From positions 10,044,001-10,108,000 of the forward strand of contig CM063114.1 of the NCBI GenBank assembly GCA_031841125.1: 64,000 bases of DNA, written 5' to 3'. The DNA is from Acanthococcus lagerstroemiae. Lineage: Eukaryota > Arthropoda > Insecta > Hemiptera > Eriococcidae. Below, in pieces: positions 1 to 10,796 of this stretch; the stretch's first letter is position 1; each line of letters begins with the position of its first letter. The notes below the pieces were generated by a model. It saw nothing but the letters and a program-made list of their open reading frames with translations, was not told the DNA's origin and did not search any database. Made by a program: the position numbers and the translations under genes.

Positions 1-2090
1 TGACCTAGAGCCTGAAATTTGAGAAAGTTGAACATTTTATTAAAATCTAAAAGTTGAAAGCAAAAGACTTATTTTCCAAAGTCGCAAGCTGAATCCGATA
101 GCAAATGTTCTATTGTTTAATTTACGGGCTTTGGTCCTGGTGAATGTAGGAGGGAAATTTAATCTGGAACAAAAGTCAAAATTCCGTATCTGGTTTTTCC
201 ATAAGAATGAAAGGGAGCTTGTTGCACGGATTCTCTTAATCCGATCGACCTGAAACTTTGTAGTTTTATTTTTTGTTTTTTCTTTCTTTAATTGATTTTA
301 TTGAAACCAATTTAGGAGACGAATCAGAGGAAATTCAGAAAAAAAAGATCACCAAGAGTAAATAACGGCCACCTGAATGTGTAAAGAAAATTGTGTGTTC
401 CTTTCAAGTATTCCCAACATCCTCCCAGCTTACCCTTTCAGATTAGGTTATGCTCATGTGCGCCAATGTGAGTGTTTAGGAGATAAGGTTCCAATCTGCA
501 TTTTCAGAGGTGAAACTAGGGGGGAAGGGGGTGAAACACCTTCAATAATTTGGCCGTCGGCAAAGTTTGAGACTGTTCATTTGAATTTTTCAGTTTCTAA
601 GAACGTTTGTTTGTTTGTTTTTCTATTAAAAAATATCTTGGTTAAAAACTCGGCACATTTTCCAAATTCTAACAAATTTTCTCGGCGAATTTTCAGTTGA
701 AAAAAATATTTTGTGGGCAAATTTTCCTTCTCCACACCCACTCCCCCTCCCCCAACTGAAATTCAAATTTCGCCTCTGCGTGCTTCACAAATCAACTGTG
801 TTCAAAACTCGAGTTTTCCGGAAGTTTTTTCGGATTGCTCTTTTTATTTAATTCAATTTTTTTGTACTGTGATCAGATTGTGCGATACAGAATGTACAAC
901 AGCGATTTTTCTAAGAGGAGATGGCAGTTGTTTGGTACAATATAAATAAGCAGAATTTAAGTTTACAGTTACAGTCAATTGCTGGCTCGAGCTATTTTCA
1001 ATACTATCTACCAGAAAGTAAACTTCGAATGATGAAAAGTGGTTTTCAGATTTTTTTAGTTGCCAGAATTTCTGGTGGACAGGTCATCCCCTCACTTCCA
1101 ATGCCACTCCGAGAACCGTTTATTTCGTTCCCTTTCGACGAGCATTATATTATTTACTTTTACAACTTGGATGAGTCTCGTTAGCCGAAGTCGAGCTGAG
1201 TTCGATGAATAAAAATCGGCGAAACATTAAATTGACGTTAGAAAACTTACTTAAACCCGATTTAATAAGTTGCCTTGTTGAGAAGTTCCAATTTTCATCT
1301 TCTTTCTGTGTAGTTCGAGTTTTTCAGGTATATAGGAAAACTGTCAGTCGCTGCAAACTTCTGCGCCCATCTTCACTTCAACAAGTTTGCCCGAATTTTC
1401 GTCGACCTCTTCATAATTTTCCATTGTTTTTCACCGCTTTCTATCAATTTTTCGAGTACATTCTTTTTACGATTTTTTTTTCTTTCTTTCCGTTCTTTAT
1501 TCGATGACATTTTCTTTTGTTTTATCCTCCCATTGTTCTCTCTCGTTTCTCGAAAGGAAAAAGAAATTCTAAATTAAGAAGTTTCTACCTGATAACCAAT
1601 GGGGCTCCGTTTAAGGCGCAAGACGGTATTTTTTCGGCGGGGTATGCGGAATCGAATATATATCTATATACGAAACGTGCGAATAAACTGGAACAAGTAG
1701 GTACTGTGAAAAGAATATTCTCAATAAATGATATCCGATATATCGAATAATATAAAAGAGTGATACTGAATAATATAAAAGAGTGCAAAAAGAAACTCCG
1801 CAGAATAAATCCTTTCGCGCGGTATCTCGTATTCTGTATTTATGAAAGGAACAAAACCGGGAGTAGATTTTTGCTGCTCGGATATTATACCCATTCAACG
1901 CTTTTTGTGCTGAGAAAATTCAGTCAAATTTGGAAATGTTCCGCTGAAATGGAGAAGATATAGCGAATGTCAACTCGGTTGTCCTCAAATCCTCAGCGGG
2001 GTTACATTAGAGGTTCTGGTTTCAACAGATTTGTGTGTAATCAGGCACCTAATTTCGCGAGAAAATTTCAGATTTTGCTAACTGCGAATC
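1..2090. other. no recognisable gene
   Basis: AT-rich sequence with only short open frames (about 60-107 codons) that carry no domain I recognise, and short homopolymers such as a TTTG run near 605-622. I see no repeat structure or RNA gene here. Confidence 0.5.
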
Positions 2091-2093
2091 CAG

Positions 2094-2318
2094 TTATTTC
2101 GAAGTTGCTGCTGATGATGAAGATGATACTTTATTCTCTCGATTAAGGTAGTTGCGTCTCTCCACTTGTCTCTCTCCTATGCTAATCTTTTTCATTTCTG
2201 CGAAAAATTTTCTTTGTCTGTCTACATAGCTCACTCTTTGCCTTCCTTTCCAGTTCTTTCCCTCAACCACTCCCTCTAGCAGCCAATATCCTGGATGTCG
2301 TGTATTATGACCTATCAA
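2094..2318 (-). pseudogene. LINE reverse transcriptase, C-terminal fragment
   Basis: The minus strand encodes IGHNTRHPGYWLLEG, then VEGKNWKGRQRVSYVD and a tail with EMKKISIGERQ. This is the pattern that follows the reverse transcriptase of many arthropod LINEs: 'GH..R' and 'LEG.VEGK...GRQR..Y', then a basic region. The fragment lacks all catalytic motifs. On its 3' side (coordinates below about 2135) the minus strand has an AATAAA-like signal followed by ATC and AGC triplets, which looks like the simple 3' tail of such elements. It closely resembles the fragment at 4089-4985 (shared VEGKN..GRQR) and is probably the same or a sister family. It abuts a plus-strand RT fragment head to head. Confidence 0.75.
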
Positions 2319-2340
2319 TTAGACAGTACCTCATATTTTA

Positions 2341-2822
2341 GAAAGCGAAGTCCTTTCAATCCTGAGAGAGCTAATAACAAGCAAAGCATCAGGGCCAGAT
2401 AAAATTGGAAATTACGAATTAAAAATCCTTTCCAAGTTTAACAAAACTTTTTAACCCGATACTGGAAAATGAAACAATACCATACAACGGCGATTTTCGG
2501 AAATAATCATATTACGATTTGAAACAGATGATAAAAATGGTATTACAGGCCAATAAGTTTGAGTTCAAATTTAGGAAAAATGTTTGCCAAAATAATCAAA
2601 AGCCGCATATACCCACAATTGGATCAATGCCAAGGTGCTGAACAGGTAGGATTTTGTAGAAATCATTTCACCACAGACGAATTATCATTGTATCTATTAT
2701 TCGTAGATTTTCGGAATGCTTTTGATTCTATATATTTATCATCGCTATGGGAAGCCTTAGGTCGTCAGGGAGTACCAGAGACACTGATAAGAACCATAAA
2801 AGACGTCTTTACAAATCTGTAA
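2341..2822 (+). pseudogene. LINE reverse transcriptase, fingers/palm fragment
   Basis: Starting at 2341 the plus strand reads VLSILRELITSKASGPDKIG, the conserved region just upstream of LINE RT domains. After frame disruptions, YRPISLSSNLGKMFAKII (about 2544-2597) matches the RT '(Y)RPISLxS' block. LLFVDFRNAFDS around 2695-2735 is motif A, with its catalytic Asp. The frame ends at a stop at 2820-2822, before motifs B and C, so the piece cannot be active. At least two frame changes separate the first block from the second. Family-level assignment to an RTE- or Jockey/CR1-type clade would need alignment. Confidence 0.8.
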
Positions 2823-4085
2823 AATGAACACCCTCCTTACGTCACAGACGTGCGATCATTATATCACTACTAAGCTCTTATATTCGAGCAAACAAACAGT
2901 ACGAAAACTGTTCGAGTTTAGCTTCAATTAATAATTTTTCGAAAGTTCACCTTTGTCAGCTTTTTCTTCTCTATTTTTGTTAGCGAGTAAACAATACCGA
3001 AAAAAAGGAGAAAACTCGAATTGGAGAAACTCCGAACATGAGACGAGGTTAAGTGGAAAAGGTTGGATGGGATTTCGAAGATGGTGTATTCGCGAAAGTG
3101 AAACAAAGCTAAGGGCGAAGTTACCCGAAGATTTTGAAAGTATTATTAGAAATGAAAGCCGCGGATTACGAGTAACGAATTAAAACAAAAATAGATTAGA
3201 TCGAGACTGTAACACAGGAAACGGGTGCGGCGGTTATCTGAAAAGCAGAAAATATAAGAATAAACAGGAACCCCGTTAGTTTAATAAAACGGAAAACTGC
3301 ACCCCCGAATTACACATTTTCTGGGTTCCCGCTGATAGCTAATTGATTGAAACTGAACGGGAATATTGGAAAATTCACCGATGTTCTTTATATCCCGACA
3401 GTTATAGTGCAATATCATGAAGAGGTGCCAGGTGGCTCCAGAGTACTCTGTCATCATCCTTCGCTCTTAATAAGGCCGGGTGAATTCGATCTTCCATAGT
3501 CGAACGATTTTCATTTCAATTGAACCGAGTAGAGGAAATGAGAACTATTTGGATCAAAAAATGAAATCGAGAGTATCATCCAGTCAGTGGAGAAATGAAT
3601 TCAGACGAAAATGGTACAAAGTTGATCTTTAGCAAAGTTGAATGAAGGGGAAAAAGTCCCTACCTCTCTGGGCTTCCGGCACCACAGGGAAGAGAAGATG
3701 CCAAAATCTTGTTTCTGGATCATAATTCACTTTGTATCGTTTTTACAAGAAAAAATTTCTATATCAAAATTTACTCTGGCCCCGATATTCTATATATAAG
3801 TACATATAAGTAGTCCTGTACAACGTTTTCATTAGGTACTGCTCCAGAAGCGTTGTAAAGGATCGATTCATCTCAGAAATTTCAAAATTGTGGCATGTAT
3901 GGGGGCACTTCAAATTGAAAAATTAAACCAAGACAATGTGATAGTATCATTTTTCAGCATAGGGAGGCGGCTGAATTGTTTTGATCAAACTGATATCGAA
4001 TGATGCAATTGAAGTACCATCCAGGGGATTCCAAACTCCTTGAATTCAAGTTTGGTATCAGTTTGATAATACATTCAAAAGTGTG
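2823..4085. other. no recognisable gene
   Basis: Contains one short open frame (2953-3183) without recognisable motifs. I see no terminal repeats or RNA genes. It may be host sequence between two LINE remnants. Confidence 0.4.
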
Positions 4086-4088
4086 CCT

Positions 4089-4985
4089 CTATTCGAAAGA
4101 GAAGCGGACAAAATCTACGTGAAATGATGATAAGGTTATAAGTCTTACGATAGGTTTTTCTGCAGCTCTCCATTTCTGCCTGTCTTGTCCAAGTTCTTTC
4201 ATTTCGTAATAACACTTACATTTGACATCTTTGATTATCTGTTGAACATACTGGAATCTTTGCCGACCTACCCAATTCTTTCCCTCCACTCTTCCTTCTA
4301 GCAGCAGTGATATTATTCCTGAGTGCCTCAAATTATGCCCTATCCTCTTCAGACAATTCCAGATATCGATTTTACCTCCTCTTCTGTTAAGTACTTCTTC
4401 ATTTCTTACCTTATCCGTCTATTTGATGCTAAGTATCCACCTGTAGGACCACATCTTAAAAGCTTCGATCCTACTCCTCTCTGGTTTTCCTACGGTCCAT
4501 GTTTTACATCTGTACAAGTCTACATTCCAAACATAAGTTTTCAAGAACAAGTTTTCGATTTCCAGATTTATTTTTGATTTGAAAAGATAACTTTTTCGAT
4601 AAAATGCTAATTTGGCTTGTGCTATTCTACTCTACTAATATCCTTTTTACTCTGTCCATCTTTTGTTATTTTTTGCTTCCTAAATAGCAAAATTCGCTTA
4701 CTTACTCAATCTTTTCCTGTCCAATATCGATTACATACCATTACTTTGGTTTTATTTTTATTTATTTTCATACGATATTCTATACTCAAAATCTCCTCCA
4801 TTCCATTTAAAATGTTTTCCAAATCAATATACACTCTTTTCAGCTAATAAGCCAATATCATCTGAAAACCTGAGCATCCTTACTCGCTCTCCATGTATAG
4901 TAACACCTGCTTCAAACTTTTCTTTTATTTCTTTTATAGCTCACTTCATGTACAGATTAAATGATACTGGAGATGAGGAGCACCC
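4089..4985 (-). pseudogene. LINE-A reverse transcriptase: motif B to C-terminus
   Basis: Read on the minus strand from about 4985 to 4089, pieces of one protein appear in order: GCSSSPVSFNLYMK (RT motif B), IKEIKEKFEAGVTIHGERVR, LRFSDDIGLLAE (motif C, with FSDD in place of FADD), YRMKINKNKTKVMV (thumb side), LKTYVWNVDLYRCKTW, then IGHNLRHSGI and VEGKNWVGRQRFQYV. Several stops and frameshifts interrupt it; an example is the TGA in place of Trp after YMK. The 5' two thirds are absent here. The endonuclease and linker of a minus-strand LINE resume at 6465-7275, on the far side of a plus-strand LINE. The simplest reading is one minus-strand element (LINE-A) split by that later insertion, with the RT fingers lost. 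Confidence 0.8.
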
Positions 4986-5326
4986 CATGGACCATATCCA
5001 TACAGTTAAGCAAATTATTGAAAAAAGTAATGAATATAATAAGCCTATTTACATGAGTCTAACTGATTATAATAAGGCGTTCGACTCCCTAAAGCACAAC
5101 TACATGTTAAAAGCACAAGAGAGACAGGGGACCCCACAAAAATTTGTCAATATAATAATAGAAATTTACTCTAGGCTCAACGCAAGGATAGAAAAAGATA
5201 AATTAGGTAACTACTTCGACATCAAAAAAGGGGTAAGACAAGGGATCCCCGTTCCCAGATTCTTTTCAACAGTGCTCTGGAACAAATATTTGATTAACAT
5301 TAATGGGAAAAGGATTACGAACCTAA

Positions 5327-5613
5327 AGGCCGGTACAGACTAGCGCGCATCAATTGCAATGCAACATGTAAAGGCCGGTACAGACTATAGCGCGCATCAT
5401 CTGCAATGCAACGTGTAATGTAACATGTAACGAACAAAATTCGGGCGAATGCGCGCCAGTATGGACTCCATACATGCGCATTCGCCCGAATTTTGTTCGT
5501 TACATGTTACATTACACGTTGCATTGCAGTTGATGCGCGCTAGTCTGTACCGGCCTTTACATGTCACATTACATGTGGCATTGCAGCTGATGCGCGCTAG
5601 TCTGTACCGGCCT
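5327..5613. mobile_element. palindromic MITE with TAA duplication (PIF/Harbinger-like)
   Basis: The ends are perfect inverted copies of AGGCCGGTACAGACTAG, followed by matching CGCGCATCA. TAA stands directly outside both ends (5324-5326 and 5614-5616), and the LINE-B frame is restored if one TAA is kept. A 3-bp TAA/TTA duplication with GG-rich termini suggests the PIF/Harbinger superfamily, but no transposase is present to confirm it. The whole 287 bp folds into a nearly continuous hairpin. Each arm carries the terminal sequence twice, because of the inner palindrome at 5372-5556. Confidence 0.8.
5372..5556. repeat. inner MITE-like palindrome
   Basis: Within the MITE, AGGCCGGTACAGACTA recurs at 5372 and in inverse at 5556, giving a 185-bp near-perfect hairpin with a loop around 5455-5475. 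It is flanked by TAA on the left and TTA on the right, so a direct target duplication is not clear. It may be the same MITE inserted into itself or a duplication of the arms. Confidence 0.75.
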
Positions 5614-6464
5614 TAAGATTTGCCGACGATATCGTTCTGTTCGCCGAATTGCAGAGGGAACTAGCAGAAATGATAAGCGAACGCAGCGAAGTGAATGCAA
5701 GAGCAGATCTCACGATAAACCTGCAAAAACCAAAAATCATATCCAATAGCACAGAGGACGGGACACTAGAAATGGGTAACAAAGAAATAAAAATAGTTCG
5801 AGAACATGTAACATATCTCAGCCAACTACTAACTTTTGAAAATACAATGGAAAACGAGGTTAACGTAAGAATTAACAAAGCGTGGAAAAAATTCTGGAGT
5901 CTTAAAGATAGATTCAAAGGAAACTTTAGCTATAAAAACAAAAGCGAAATTTTCAATGTGTGTGTTTTACCTGTCCTTACATACGGATGTCAAAAACGTG
6001 GCCATTAAGTGAAAAAGTTTTTGAACGTAATTAGGGTAACTCAAAACACAATGGAGAGATTAATGCTGGAGATAACAAGAAGGGGCAAGATAAGAATCTC
6101 AGTTATCAAAAGGAAATTAAGATTTAGTAATAATTCAGTTTGGCAGATCAAAAGAATAAAATGGGATCGGCGGGACACATCTCCCGTTACAGAGACGAAC
6201 GATGGACCTGTAGGGTCAACTTTTGGCAGCCACTGGACGGCAAAAGAAGAAGAGGTGAACAAACATTAAGATGGAAAGACGATATTAATAAATTTATAAA
6301 AAGTAATAACTTTCAAATAATAGTTAGGAATAGGAATGAATGGAAGCGTCTACAGGAGACCTTGGAGGAGCGAGACCCACTTTAGGGCCGCTCATTCATT
6401 ATAATTCTAAACCAAAATTGTTTATTCCCCTAAATAAAGGGTTCTTGAAATTTAATTGATTCTT

Positions 6465-7275
6465 ATCTCTTTATCCCCATCTTCTACATACTCTACCCAC
6501 CTTTTCCCTTTTCCTTCAGCTGTGTAAATAGGCTCTCCCTCCTTATTTGTTGTATTACTTGCTTTTTTCTTTTTTCTCCAAGCTCATCCATTTTTACTTT
6601 TCTGTAGGCCGAGTCTATTTATCCTTTATTCATAAACTCTTCTATCGTATCACTTTTTTTTCATCCATTCTTCCTTTATCTTTTTACAGGCTCTCTTTAT
6701 TTCATTCCTTAACTTGTGATGAGCTAATCTAGCTTTCCTATGTTTGCATTCTTATATTATCTTCGTTCATCCATCTTTCTGAGGATTTCCTCCTTCACCC
6801 ATGGTTTCTTTTCTTCTCTCTTAGTTTTACCCAGATTTTCCTCTGCTGACTTTATTTATTTTACCCCACTCTTCCTCCACACTGTTAATTTCCTGCGTTT
6901 TTTCAGCCTCTAATTCTAATACAATATCCTCTTGATATTTCTCTCTAGTATATTAATATTTTCCAACTTTTTCAAATTCCATCTATTTACCTCTTCTTTT
7001 CTACCAAGTATCTTCAATTTAAGCCTACATTTCATTACTACCAAGTTATGATCACTGTCAATATCGGCTCCCGGATAAGTTTTACTGTCTAATATTTGAT
7101 TCCTAGAACGTTGTTTTGTGATAATATAATCAATTTGATATGTACCTTTGTTACCTGGATACCTTTTTCTATAAAGATTTGTAAATTGAGTATTGCCTAT
7201 AACTAAGTTTATCACACGCTCTCATCTTTCATTTCTCATTCCTAATCCAAAATCCCCAACTGTAAGGTAAAGTTC
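6465..7275 (-). pseudogene. LINE-A endonuclease C-terminus and linker
   Basis: The minus strand gives TVGDFGLGMRNER, a TGA stop, then VINLVIGNTQFTN and YQIDYIITKQRSRNQ. SKTYPGADIDSDHNLVVMK follows: the C-terminal signature of LINE apurinic-like endonucleases, with the catalytic Asp-His pair in SDHNLV. A frameshift near 6930 separates this from the linker, which continues as YQEDIVLELEAEKTQE and later reaches EPIYTAEGKGKRWVEYVEDGD. That is the 'RW.EY.E' block normally found just before the RT. The sequence breaks off near 6465 against LINE-B. Its continuation is probably the RT remnant at 4985-4089. Confidence 0.85.
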
Positions 7276-7927
7276 CAAATGTGGATCAGTGCCCAAAAAA
7301 GAGGATTGATAGTCGTGTAGCGTGACGCAAATACAAGACGTCATGAAAAATCACACCTTATTATCAACTAATTCTTCCCCAACCTAGAATAGTAATTACT
7401 TTAACATTCTTCTCCATTGAAATGCGGGGGAAAAAAATCTCCGTGTTGTGTTATCAGAAAACGTGTTTTTTTACGGGGCAAACCTTAGGCGCTTGCTAAA
7501 AATTCATTATTTCGGTAATATTTGCAAATTTCGTGATTGTAATAAGTTTTATGTCTTTAGATTGATCTAAGGCAGAATATAGTAATAGAGTGCATTCCAT
7601 CATTCTTATGTGATTCTCACAGTTTGCTGACAATATGAAATTAAACCGTTAAAATATTTCATTTTTGATATTTTTTGCTGTGTATTAGTATATTTGATCA
7701 GATTGTTCATGAATTATGTTATTTCAAATGTTTAATTACCGACTTTGATGAGATTTTGAATTTATTTCATGAAAAAAATTTGATCCGATTTTGGGTATTC
7801 ACAGATTCAATCCGCTTTTGGGTGCTATCATCATGTCATCAAAAAATTACAGTGGTCAAGAATTAGGTGCTGCTATAATTTTCCTGACTTAGTATCTCAT
7901 CTCAAGTTACATTGTTTTTGTTTCCTT
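7276..7927. other. no recognisable gene
   Basis: AT-rich sequence beyond the endonuclease fragment. One 63-codon frame at 7675-7866 has no recognisable domain. Nothing else noted. Confidence 0.4.
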
Positions 7928-8094
7928 CAGGGGCGTAGACCCGGGGGGTCCGACCCCCCCCCCCCTTCTAGCATCAGCCGAAAATGTGAAAAAATAAAAA
8001 TTTATTCTCGTAATAGGAAGTATTACACCTGTAATGTTGTAAAAGTAAAACGAAGCCCTCCCGCCCCTTTATACCAAGTCTGGCTACGCCACTG
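7928..8094. mobile_element. hAT-type MITE with poly-C tract
   Basis: Terminal inverted repeats: CAGGGGCGTAG at the left, and CTACGCCACTG (inverse CAGTGGCGTAG) at the right. The flanking 8-mers GTTTCCTT (7920-7927) and GTTTTTTT (8095-8102) agree at 6 of 8 positions, fitting a decayed 8-bp hAT duplication. A run of 12 C lies at 7954-7965. Length (167 bp) and ends match the element at 52807-52974. Confidence 0.7.
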
Positions 8095-8102
8095 GTTTTT
8101 TT

Positions 8103-9471
8103 TATTGACTTATTATATAAGTAAAATGAAGTTTTTCTACACAATTTCTTATTGATTTGGAAGCATGACCCAAAAGTGGATATAATTTTTCAAACAATGA
8201 AAAAGGATCATCATTTATACCAGTTTCCACTGGGTGCGGTTGCTCGTTTTCGCTGGATCGCAAAATCATTTTGAGCCAGAAACCGTTGCCAAACTTTAGG
8301 CTCTGTTCTCCCGCCGCCATTTTTCGTATTCAACAACCAAAATGCCAGTTACAAGGGTTTCAAGCGGACGAATCGCTGAGATGAAAAAACTTACCTCAGG
8401 TTTTCAGAAGAAGAAAAAAAAAAGTCACTGGTACCTAGTACACTCACAATTTTTTGTACGATCTTTCAACACTGAGAATGCCGTCGAAGACTCGAATTCG
8501 CGAACAAAACCAAATTAGACGCAGTCTCGAGTCGACAAAATGCGAGTGAATGGTTTTAGAATTTTGGGAGCTGTACGAACGGTTCTCGACACTGTCAGTT
8601 CTGTCTACTTTCGGGTCAGTGATTCATTATGTAAACAGAGTGCTACAGATCAGCTTTATGATCATGTTAACTATAAAGTGCAAGCTACGAATCTGTGTAG
8701 AAAACAGATATATGCGGAAACCAAGGCTCATATTCCTAGAAATAAAGAATCTTGAAAACTTGCACAACTCTGGTTCAATAATAATGCTAACTATTAAAGA
8801 TTAGAATCGTCTTAGAATCCCGCTAGCCAATTGCAGCTCATGTCAAAGCTGCACGTGTTTTTTTCTCTAATTAATGTTTTGAAGGAAGTTGTTAACCCAA
8901 ACAACTGAACTGAACCGTGACTTTATGCGCATGTTTCCGTTCTTTCTTTCTTTCTTTTTTTTTTTTTTTGCCGCGGAAAATGGATAGTGGTAATCGGGCT
9001 GCATAAATATACGAGTATCGGTCTGGACAGAGCCGAATTTAACAGAAAGCAAATGAAGCGTTGCACCTTCGGCCTCGGCCAAAAATGACTGCAGAGCCGA
9101 GAACAAATCTGTAGATAACTGAGGCACCGCATCGCCCGGTTACTGTCAACGTGCCTGAAAAATGGAAGGATATTGGATGCTGTGGGGTTTATTCTGGAGT
9201 TACCCTTAAAAAAGTTGATGATATTTCCTTGAAACATAGTTCTGTTTTCCTTTTAGTTTTCACAACTGAACGGAAAATTATGACTGATTAGAAACCTCTA
9301 CCAGATACCCTCATGCTTCCTCAGTTTAGGCCAGTTATTCATTTTCTCCATTCCTCTCCACTTAATTCTCTTTTCTTGGAGCGAACGAGCACCGAGTACT
9401 TCTTGCTTCCCCCTTCCCATCGACACCACTGACTGCAGGTGATTTACATTTTGGTCAACTATGTTTGAAGT
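8103..9471. other. no recognisable gene
   Basis: Contains a TTTC/T-rich simple repeat at about 8941-8968 and short open frames only, overlapping in two frames at 8867-9237. No protein domain is recognised. Confidence 0.4.
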
Positions 9472-9473
9472 TA

Positions 9474-9866
9474 GAGTAGAGGGGGGCAAGGTGACGCACT
9501 AAAGGTTTGAACCCCCATAGCTTCTCGCCCTTAGGTCAGTAGATGAAAAATGAGTTTTGCTAAAAACTACATTATACTTAGCTACCTTTGGACGCTAACT
9601 GAATATTTCTAAACTAAGTTGAGAATGATCTATGGCGACTTCAAAAGACGTAGTCATCTTACCCCTCATTTTTTAATGGGGGTTAGATGACTACACATAA
9701 AAACAGTCCTAAATATTTGTAAAAAATAGGTCATTTATTATTCATCCAAAGTTAAATTGGTGATATATTGTGGTTTTTAACCATAACGTAATTTTCATCT
9801 ACTGGTGTAAAGGAGAGAAACAATGGAGGTTCAACCCTTAAGTGCGTCACCTTACCTCCTCTACCC
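9474..9866. mobile_element. 393-bp MITE, TA-flanked
   Basis: The left end starts GAGTAGAGGGGGGCAAGG and the right end, inverted, starts GGGTAGAGGAGGTAAGG. Similarity continues through GTGACGCACT for about 46 bp. A second inverted block (CAGTAGATGAAAA) lies inside at about 9538 and 9810. TA stands directly outside both ends (9472-9473 and 9867-9868), suggesting a Tc1/mariner-type non-autonomous element. No coding capacity. Confidence 0.75.
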
Positions 9867-9964
9867 TATGTAGAATCGTGAGGACTGTTTTCACGTGATA
9901 ACTAATATATCTGAGACTTTATAACAAAACTGGACGAAACTTTGCAAAAAGAATGTGTTTTGGT

Positions 9965-10674
9965 CAGTGTTGTGCACGGGAAATCCCGGAAACACACGTT
10001 TCCATTCCCGCTTTGAAATTCCCAATTAGGATAACATCATGTTTATGAGTTATAACTATACGAGAAAACGAGAATATAAAGACAAATGGGGGTTCGACTG
10101 CCCAACTGGTATAAGGTTACCATTCGGGCCGAACATCCGCTAGGAGCGCTACAATCGGCAAAATTGAAAAAGGGATCAGGACGATTTTCCTATTTGAATG
10201 TTAGTTGAGTTATCTCAAAATAAGTCGAGAACGAAGCCATTTTGCGGAAAAAATAAGATGACAAAATTTGTAGAGTGTAAAATTTCCTGGAGGTTACTTT
10301 CTCTCATAAAAATTGATTTCAATCGATTTAAGGAAAGCTTCCGCTCACGATCCGCGCTGCTCACCAATTGTCCCGTTTTCGTTGTGTGCGATACTAGCGC
10401 TGTTCGGCCTATTAGGTAAGTCGGTAATGGTGAGTGAACAAAAACTACTTTTCTGTGGTTTCTTCCTCTTAATTTTCCTCAGTAATAACATTATTGACCA
10501 TTTTTGGGAATTCCTTCGTAGAATTTAGTGAAAATATTGTGGAGTTGGTCTACTAGACATAATATAGTGTGTTCAATTCAAATTTTAAGCAATTCCCGAG
10601 TGGGATTCCGGTTTTCAGAAAATTGTCGGGAATTCCCGATCGAAAATTTCGTTCCCGGGAATTACACAACACTG
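9965..10674. mobile_element. non-autonomous hAT element
   Basis: The termini are CAGTGTTGTG and its exact inverse CACAACACTG. The flanking 8-mers are identical: GTTTTGGT at 9957-9964 and 10675-10682, the 8-bp duplication typical of hAT elements. Subterminal ATTCCCG/CGGGAAT motifs recur near both ends, as expected of transposase-binding repeats. The 710 bp has only short open frames, with no hAT dimerisation domain. The perfect duplication suggests a comparatively recent insertion. Confidence 0.9.
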
Positions 10675-10751
10675 GTTTTGGTAGTTCTTTTCCGATACTT
10701 TGCATCAATGTTACCAAATAGAAAGCGCAAAATCTGGGGGGAAAAGCGATA

Positions 10752-10796
10752 GTCAATTTGCCCCCATGCGTCACTTTGCCTCCTTCTGCTCTCCTA
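10752..10796. repeat. solitary MITE end related to 9474-9866
   Basis: TGCCCCCATGCGTCACTTTG, then CCTCC..CTCCTACT, matches the right-hand terminal repeat of the 393-bp MITE (shared GCGTCAC.TT.CCTCC). No matching left end is found nearby, so this is probably a broken copy. Confidence 0.5.

Larger units (their letters stand above)
4989..6385 (+). pseudogene. LINE-B reverse transcriptase relic
   Basis: DHIHTVKQIIEKSNEYNKPI leads into LTDYNKAFDSLKH (motif A). KGVRQGIPVPRFFSTVLWN is motif B ('RQG...P..F...L'). The frame then enters the MITE and emerges at 5617 as RFADDIVLFAELQ (motif C with both Asp residues). Next come LTINLQKPKI, EHVTYLSQLLTFEN, RINKAWKKFW and VCVLPVLTYGCQ. After a frameshift near 6000 and more breaks, the C-terminal DGKRRRGEQTLRWKDDI and NEWKRLQETLEERDPL appear. 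The C-terminal type ('RWTxxV..W.P.DGKR.RGR...RW.DDI') resembles RTE-like arthropod LINEs and differs from LINE-A. Removing the MITE with one copy of TAA restores the reading frame from ITNL to RFADD, so the gene was open at the time of that insertion. Confidence 0.85.
4989..6455 (+). mobile_element. LINE-B, 5'-truncated non-LTR retrotransposon
   Basis: A plus-strand LINE begins abruptly at DHIHTVKQIIEK, in the middle of the RT domain. It runs through the C-terminal domain to a stop at about 6383-6385, followed by a short AT-rich 3' stretch with an AATAAA at about 6433. The abrupt internal start is the usual 5' truncation of LINE insertions. Both sides are minus-strand LINE-A sequence, so LINE-B most likely landed inside LINE-A. 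It carries its own insertion, a palindromic MITE, at 5327-5613. No clear target duplication is visible at 4985-4989 and 6455-6465. Confidence 0.7.

Noticed and set aside
4089..6455. 5' inversion (twin priming) of a single LINE
   Set aside because: Both orientations include a C-terminal domain, and the two C-termini are of different types, so two separate elements are needed.
10080..10140. GGTTCGACTGCC, a tRNA T-loop-like word
   Set aside because: No acceptor stem or anticodon arm fits around it, and it lies inside a hAT element.
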